Positions 43,443 through 47,799 of a DNA stretch of 47,799 nt are shown here, piece by piece. Position numbers and translations under genes: made by a program. The number at the start of each line of letters is the position of its first letter. Positions within the stretch are counted from its first letter, which is position 1. The stretch comes from Sediminicola sp047612485 (GTDB lineage: Bacteria; Bacteroidota; Bacteroidia; Flavobacteriales; Flavobacteriaceae): positions 1 to 47,799 of the forward strand of contig JBLGAT010000010.1 in NCBI GenBank assembly GCA_047612485.1. Direction: 5' to 3'. The notes beneath the pieces are model-generated. The model ran no database searches. It was given only the letters and a program-made list of their open reading frames with translations, and was not told the origin of the DNA.

Positions 43443-44516
43443 TCAAGAAACCTTTCTAATGGGGTTTATTCCCAAATCCACTTTTATTTCATCCCCAGAG
43501 ATAATTTTGGCAATTATTTTTGTTCCAGGAAATTGTTCCAATATAATTTTGATGAATACCGTAATAGGAATGGCCAAAATTAAACCTGGTACTCCCCAGA
43601 TATATCCCCAAAGCATTAGCATTACCAAGATGGTTATTATATTGATGGAAAAAGACTTACCCATAAAGATAGGTTCCAATATGGATCCGAACAAAACCTG
43701 TACGCCTGTAATGGAAAGGATAAAGAATAGGAGCACATTGGTAGAATCTAGACCAACAAAAGCAAAAATACTCAAAAAGATAACTGTAACAAAAGATCCT
43801 ATCATCTGTACAAAATTGATGAGAAATGCGAATAACCCCCAAAAAATAGGGAAATTCACATCAAAAAAATAGCAGGCCAAACCGGTGCCGACACCGGTAA
43901 AGAAACTAACCAAAAATTTGACCTTAATAAATTTGATCAGGTCCTTTTCTATTTTCATGAATGCCTTAACAGAGGAATATTTATGTTTAATGATGGTGGA
44001 ATTCAATAATTTCTGGACGTTTATGGATTCTGAAAGCCATAATACGGCAAAGAAGACGGTCATTAACAACATGGTAAGTGTACTTCCAATAAAACTAAGG
44101 GTTGGGACAAAATTATCCATAATGCTTTCCTTATTTAAGAATTGACCATAAATATCTTTTCCCTTCAACAATTCCATTCCCATGGATTCTTCCAAACTTA
44201 CAATGATGATATTCAATTTTGCTTCCGCCTGCTCTAAAAATGATTGGTCGGAGGATAATATTTCATTACTGGTCAGTTGAATTAATTCGCCTCCAATTTT
44301 GAATATTCCTGCAATGATCAACACGATGACCAAAATACTGATTGGTTTAGGTACCCTTCTTTTATTCATTCCTCTCATTAGTGGTAAAAAGAGTAAAGCA
44401 ATGAACATAGAGGACACTAATGGTATAAATATGAAGGACAATATTTTAAGTAAATAAAATATAAGGGGCACCACTATGACCAATAATAATATATTCGTTG
44501 TCTTAAAATCTTTCAT
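43443..44516 (-). CDS. AI-2E family transporter
   Basis: The 357-residue protein has about eight membrane spans, with two near the N-terminus (about 9-45), one at 60-78, one near 150-170 and four in the C-terminal half (about 205-335). The segment SILEPIFMGKSFSINIITILVMLMLWGYIWG-x-PGLILAIPI (about 280-325) is the core signature of PF01594. Substrate is not assigned; some members export autoinducer-2 and others exchange sodium and protons. The N-terminus is 51 bases behind a decayed DUF3050 gene. Confidence 0.9.
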   Translation of the reverse strand: MKDFKTTNILLLVIVVPLIFYLLKILSFIFIPLVSSMFIALLFLPLMRGMNKRRVPKPISILVIVLIIAGIFKIGGELIQLTSNEILSSDQSFLEQAEAKLNIIIVSLEESMGMELLKGKDIYGQFLNKESIMDNFVPTLSFIGSTLTMLLMTVFFAVLWLSESINVQKLLNSTIIKHKYSSVKAFMKIEKDLIKFIKVKFLVSFFTGVGTGLACYFFDVNFPIFWGLFAFLINFVQMIGSFVTVIFLSIFAFVGLDSTNVLLFFILSITGVQVLFGSILEPIFMGKSFSINIITILVMLMLWGYIWGVPGLILAIPITVFIKIILEQFPGTKIIAKIISGDEIKVDLGINPIRKVS

Positions 44517-44529
44517 AACCTTGTATTTT

Positions 44530-44753
44530 TAAAGCGCTTCAACCAGTTTTGTCATACCCAAATGGGCTTAGTATTGTAGTTGTAGTTTTTTGGACTCTAT
44601 CTGTAATGCGACGAAATCCCATACTGCAAATACATGATGTTGCATGAATATTTTAATATCATCTACTTCAGCTAACTTAGCGTATAAGTGATGGGTGGCC
44701 AATTGTTGTTTTAAACCATCGATTTCCTTTTCAATCTTTTCTATTTGTTCCAT
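44530..44753 (-). pseudogene. DUF3050 gene remnant, truncated and frameshifted
   Basis: From ATG 44753 the frame reads 61 residues (MEQIEKIEKEIDGLKQQLATHHLYAKL...FMQHHVFAVWDFVAL) and stops. This is the N-terminal helix and the HHVFAVWDF segment of DUF3050 proteins, which are haem-oxygenase-fold proteins of normally about 250 residues. After WDFVALQ the match moves to another frame (about RVQKTTTTILSPFGYDKTG) until a stop near 44530. About 190 residues are missing and the AI-2E transporter follows directly. A small indel plus a deletion therefore inactivated it. Confidence 0.65.
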
Positions 44754-44919
44754 TAGTGAAATATGATAATACCGCCAAATAGGAATCTTTTTATAACGAT
44801 TTAAGTATCATTATAAAAGCCAGTTAGGCAGCTGCAATTTTTTTTAATGTAAAGATAATTGACGGGCCCTTTTAAATGAAGGGCTTTAACAAGAATATAA
44901 GATTACGAAATACCCAATA

Positions 44920-46200
44920 TTACGACGTTATATTTGATTTGTAAACTGAATTATCGGGAAGTTCAAATAGTTCTAAATCAAAATAGGGCACCGCAGCCAA
45001 CAGGTGGTCAAAAATGTCTGCCATAATGTACTCATAGTTTTCCCATCTTTTATCGCTGCTAAAGGCATAGACCTCTATAGGAATACCCTGAGATGTTGGG
45101 GCTAGATGCCTTGCCATAAGCATCATGTTTTTATTGATGCCCGAGTGGTTGGCTACATAACTCTCCACATATTTTCTAAAAACTCCGATATTGGTTAAAT
45201 TTCTTCCATTTATGGCCAATTCCTTATTGATATTATTGACTGAATTGTAACTTTCAATATCATTTTGCCTTTTACCCAGATAGGCCGAAATGAGTTGAAT
45301 TCCCTTTAATCTTTCAATATCCTCCTTTGTAAGGTACTTGACACTTTTTTGTTTGATGATAAGGGCTCTTTTTATTCTTCTCCCGTCGGAATTAACCATG
45401 CTGCGCCAGTTTTTGAACGAATCTGAAATTAAGGCGTAGGTAGGAATTGTGGTGGTTGTATTATCAAAATTCCGAACTTTTACGGTAGCTAAATTAATTT
45501 CGGTAACATCACCATCTGCACCATATTTCTCAAAAGTGATCCAATCTCCAATGCGCACCATGTCATTAATGGAAACTTGTATACTTGCTACAAAACCTAA
45601 TATGGTATCCTTGAATATTAGAATGACCACTGCAGAAGCCGCTCCAAGGGTGGTAATAAATTGAATAAAAGGAAATCCGGTAACGATGGCCAAAGCGGAT
45701 GTTAAACCTACTATCCACGCAAATATCATAAATACCTGAATGTAACTATCTATGGGTTTGTCCCTGAGGTGGGGCAAGGTCTTAAAATAGCTCTTTAAGG
45801 TGTTCAATAGGCTTCGGACGATCCACAAGGTCAATATAACACTAAATATGTGAAGCCCTTTTTCCGCTATACTGTCCACATACTTAAAATCAATCAGGAC
45901 TGTGGGCATGAATTCCTTTGCAAGGAGCAAGGGAACGATATGGGCAACGTTTCTGGGCACTTTGTTGGAAACCAAAAAATCGTCAAAAGTAGTGGTAGTT
46001 TTTTTGGCAAAAGCAGAAAAGGCCTGGATGAGGATTTTTCTGATGATAAAATCCATGATACTGATAATTAGGAGCATCGCGATAAAAAGCGCCAACATAT
46101 TGCAATACTTCGCCGAGGTTGCTGTAAAACCAATCGAAATAAAATAATCGTATAGCACATGTGCTATTTCCGGCAGTAAAAGTTCTTTTTGGAAAATCAT
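44920..46200 (-). CDS. MscS-family mechanosensitive channel, YbdG-like
   Basis: The 426-residue protein has about five membrane helices (about 15-35, 36-60, 85-110, 120-155 and 160-190). It then has the pore-lining TM3 helix with ASAVVILIFKDTILGFVASIQV, and a soluble beta domain with RIGDWITFEKYGADGDVTEINLATVKVRNFDNTTTTIPTYALISDSFKNW. These match the E. coli YbdG-type miniconductance channel, longer than plain MscS. It protects the inner membrane against hypo-osmotic shock. A -7 box at 46209-46216 leaves only a few bases of leader. Confidence 0.9.
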   Translation of the reverse strand: MIFQKELLLPEIAHVLYDYFISIGFTATSAKYCNMLALFIAMLLIISIMDFIIRKILIQAFSAFAKKTTTTFDDFLVSNKVPRNVAHIVPLLLAKEFMPTVLIDFKYVDSIAEKGLHIFSVILTLWIVRSLLNTLKSYFKTLPHLRDKPIDSYIQVFMIFAWIVGLTSALAIVTGFPFIQFITTLGAASAVVILIFKDTILGFVASIQVSINDMVRIGDWITFEKYGADGDVTEINLATVKVRNFDNTTTTIPTYALISDSFKNWRSMVNSDGRRIKRALIIKQKSVKYLTKEDIERLKGIQLISAYLGKRQNDIESYNSVNNINKELAINGRNLTNIGVFRKYVESYVANHSGINKNMMLMARHLAPTSQGIPIEVYAFSSDKRWENYEYIMADIFDHLLAAVPYFDLELFELPDNSVYKSNITS

Positions 46201-46208
46201 AACTTCGG

Positions 46209-46216
46209 CAAAAGTA
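46209..46216 (-). promoter_or_regulatory. Predicted -7 box of the mechanosensitive channel gene
   Basis: The minus strand reads TACTTTTG, a match to TAnnTTTG, only 8 bases before ATG 46200. If used, it would give a nearly leaderless mRNA. Confidence 0.35.
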
Positions 46217-46314
46217 TCAAATAGAGTTTGTTAATCAAGCTGTATTAACAACGTTTTATAGCATCCGCTTTAAATGTTTTTTTACCGAATTGAAATAGTA
46301 GAAATTAAGGTCTA

Positions 46315-47049
46315 TTAAATTTTGGACAGAAGTAAAAATAACCCCGAGGCCACTAAAGAACCAATTATTGGTCCTAAAACAGGGATCCAGGCATATTCCC
46401 AATCATTGCCACTCTTATTTTTAATAGGCAAGAGGGCATGAACGATTCTTGGACCTAAGTCCCTTGCCGGATTAATTGCATATCCAGTGGTGCCCCCCAA
46501 AGAAAGTCCAATCGCCCAAACCAGAAATGCCACAGGAATTGCTCCCACGGAGCCCAAACCTACTGCGGTTTCTGAATCGGATATCGAAGCATCCGTAAAA
46601 TACAAAATAGTGAATATCAATACAAAAGTCCCTACGATCTCACTGATCAGATTCGTTGAATAATGTCTAATTGCTGGAGAAGTGCAAAAAACTGCTTTTT
46701 TTGCGTCCCCGTTGTCCGTAGCGTTAAAATGATTTCTATAAACTGCCCATACCAGAAATGAACCAATCATGGCACCAATAAATTGAGCGAGAATAAATAA
46801 TGGGACCGATTCCCAATCAAATTTACCTGCAAATGCTAAGCCGATGCTCACTGCCGGATTTAAATGGGCTCCACTATAGGGTGCGGATACTACCACTCCA
46901 ATGTAAACTGCAAGGGCCCAGCCAGTGGTAATTACTATCCAGCCACTATTATTGCCGGCTGTTTTATTCAATACTACATTGGCGACGACGCCTCCACCCA
47001 ATAAAATGAGTAGGGCAGTGCCAATAATTTCTGCTATAAAAGGGGTCAT
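46315..47049 (-). CDS. glpF: Glycerol facilitator (MIP/aquaglyceroporin)
   Basis: The 244-residue protein has six membrane helices and the two half-helix NPA motifs, HLNPAVSIG (about 62-70) and INPARDLGPR (about 192-201). The aspartate after NPAR and the length are typical of glycerol channels rather than water-only ones. It lets glycerol into the cytoplasm, where GlpK phosphorylates and traps it. The gene lies 25 bases behind glpK on the same strand, in one operon. Confidence 0.93.
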   Translation of the reverse strand: MTPFIAEIIGTALLILLGGGVVANVVLNKTAGNNSGWIVITTGWALAVYIGVVVSAPYSGAHLNPAVSIGLAFAGKFDWESVPLFILAQFIGAMIGSFLVWAVYRNHFNATDNGDAKKAVFCTSPAIRHYSTNLISEIVGTFVLIFTILYFTDASISDSETAVGLGSVGAIPVAFLVWAIGLSLGGTTGYAINPARDLGPRIVHALLPIKNKSGNDWEYAWIPVLGPIIGSLVASGLFLLLSKI

Positions 47050-47074
47050 AATTTATATGGTTTGGTTGGTGTAA

Positions 47075-47799
47075 TTATTTGGCCCAAAATTGCAAGGCGG
47101 CGATGGCTTTATACCATCCTTTGATTCCTTTATCAATTCCTTCGCGTTCGGTGGTGGGGTTGAAGTGCACATCGGTTTGCCAAATTTCTTGTATTTCCTC
47201 AAGACTATCCCAGTATCCAACAGCCAATCCTGCTAAGTAGGCAGCACCCATAACCGTAGTCTCTATTACTTTAGGCCTAACGGTAGTGGTATTTAAAACA
47301 TCTGATTGAAATTGCATTAAGGTATTGTTCACCGTGGCCCCACCATCGACCCTTAATTCCTTAATGGTCAGTTCCGCATCTGCTTCCATTGCCTTTAGTA
47401 TATCCATAGTTTGATAGGCAATTGATTCAATGGCCGCTCTAGCAATATGGGCATCCGTAGTACCTCTAGTAATCCCAAATATGGTTCCTTGTGCTTTTTG
47501 GTTCCAATACGGGGCACCTAACCCAGCGAAGGCAGGTACAAAATACACTCCTTCTGCATCGCTGACAGAGCCAGCCAGTTTTTCAACATCGGAGGATGTC
47601 TTTATAATCTTCAATCCGTCCCTTAGCCATTGAACCACTGCCCCGGCAATAAAGACACTTCCTTCAAAGGCGTAGGTTGTTTTTCCGTTTATTTTCCAAG
47701 CCACGGTGGTCAATAAATTATTTTTGGAAACTATTGGTTCTTCACCAATGTTCATAAGCATAAAACAACCGGTGCCATAGGTGTTTTTGACCATCCCTG
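47075..47799 (-). CDS. glpK: Glycerol kinase, C-terminal part (5' end beyond the window)
   Basis: About 241 residues of the C-terminal half are present. They contain KNTYGTGCFMLMN, the ATPase-domain EGSVFIAGAVVQWLRD, GVYFVPAFAGLGAPYW, ITRGTTDAHIARAAIESIAYQ and DGGATVNN with the adenosine-binding site. The frame stays open to the window edge (the next residues would be QG before MVKNTYG), so the gene continues to the right. GlpK makes sn-glycerol 3-phosphate from glycerol and ATP. It is upstream of glpF on the same transcript. Confidence 0.95.
   Translation of the reverse strand, partial: GMVKNTYGTGCFMLMNIGEEPIVSKNNLLTTVAWKINGKTTYAFEGSVFIAGAVVQWLRDGLKIIKTSSDVEKLAGSVSDAEGVYFVPAFAGLGAPYWNQKAQGTIFGITRGTTDAHIARAAIESIAYQTMDILKAMEADAELTIKELRVDGGATVNNTLMQFQSDVLNTTTVRPKVIETTVMGAAYLAGLAVGYWDSLEEIQEIWQTDVHFNPTTEREGIDKGIKGWYKAIAALQFWAK

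Overview
The window looks like core chromosome of a gliding-type marine Flavobacteriia (phylum Bacteroidota). The reasons are its AT-rich base composition, weak Shine-Dalgarno sequences, several promoter boxes of the Bacteroidota TAnnTTTG type, a TonB receptor with a carboxypeptidase-like domain, DUF4834, YfhO and BatA-type proteins, and a capnine (sulfonolipid) gene pair. I found no tRNA, rRNA, CRISPR array, insertion sequence, prophage or plasmid gene, so little points to recent gene transfer. Genus cannot be set from this sequence alone.

Layout. 1-5300: start of fumarate hydratase (left edge), a 57-residue membrane peptide, an outer-membrane receptor with a small secreted partner, an ArsC-like protein, and prfB with a programmed +1 frameshift. 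5349-8667: a three-gene operon of circularly permuted ATP-grasp, alpha-E and transglutaminase proteins. 8861-15764: secreted zinc metalloprotease, threonine aldolase, YegP-like protein, thioredoxin-like protein, YbaB and oligopeptidase B. 15849-19463: cysteate synthase (capA) and cysteate C-acyltransferase (capB), followed convergently by a GNAT-fold protein that may be the N-acyltransferase of the same lipid route. 19574-26107: an outer-membrane protein, DUF4834, and a tightly coupled YfhO / glycosyltransferase / flippase set for surface polysaccharide. 26213-32617: a basic low-complexity secreted protein, uvrA, an ECF-like sigma factor with a 47-residue companion ORF, a cysteine-free endonuclease III and a Bcp peroxiredoxin. 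32681-39659: a conserved 485-residue orphan, an MBL hydrolase, a membrane-anchored coiled-coil protein, and an operon of BatA-like protein, degenerate dihydroorotase, small membrane protein and esterase. 39816-47799: glycosyltransferase 2, GNAT-nitrilase fusion, GDSL hydrolase, AI-2E transporter, a decayed DUF3050 gene, a YbdG-type MscS channel, and glpF with the 3' part of glpK.

Functional threads. The envelope dominates: sulfonolipid synthesis, surface polysaccharide export, secreted peptidases and outer-membrane receptors. Housekeeping genes (prfB, uvrA, nth, bcp, ybaB, fumC, glpFK) are scattered between. The points most worth following are the capA-capB-GNAT neighbourhood, the dihydroorotase homologue that has lost its metal ligands but stays translationally coupled to a BatA-like membrane protein, the endonuclease III with no cysteine, the ATP-grasp/alpha-E/transglutaminase operon, and the two very small conserved-looking ORFs.
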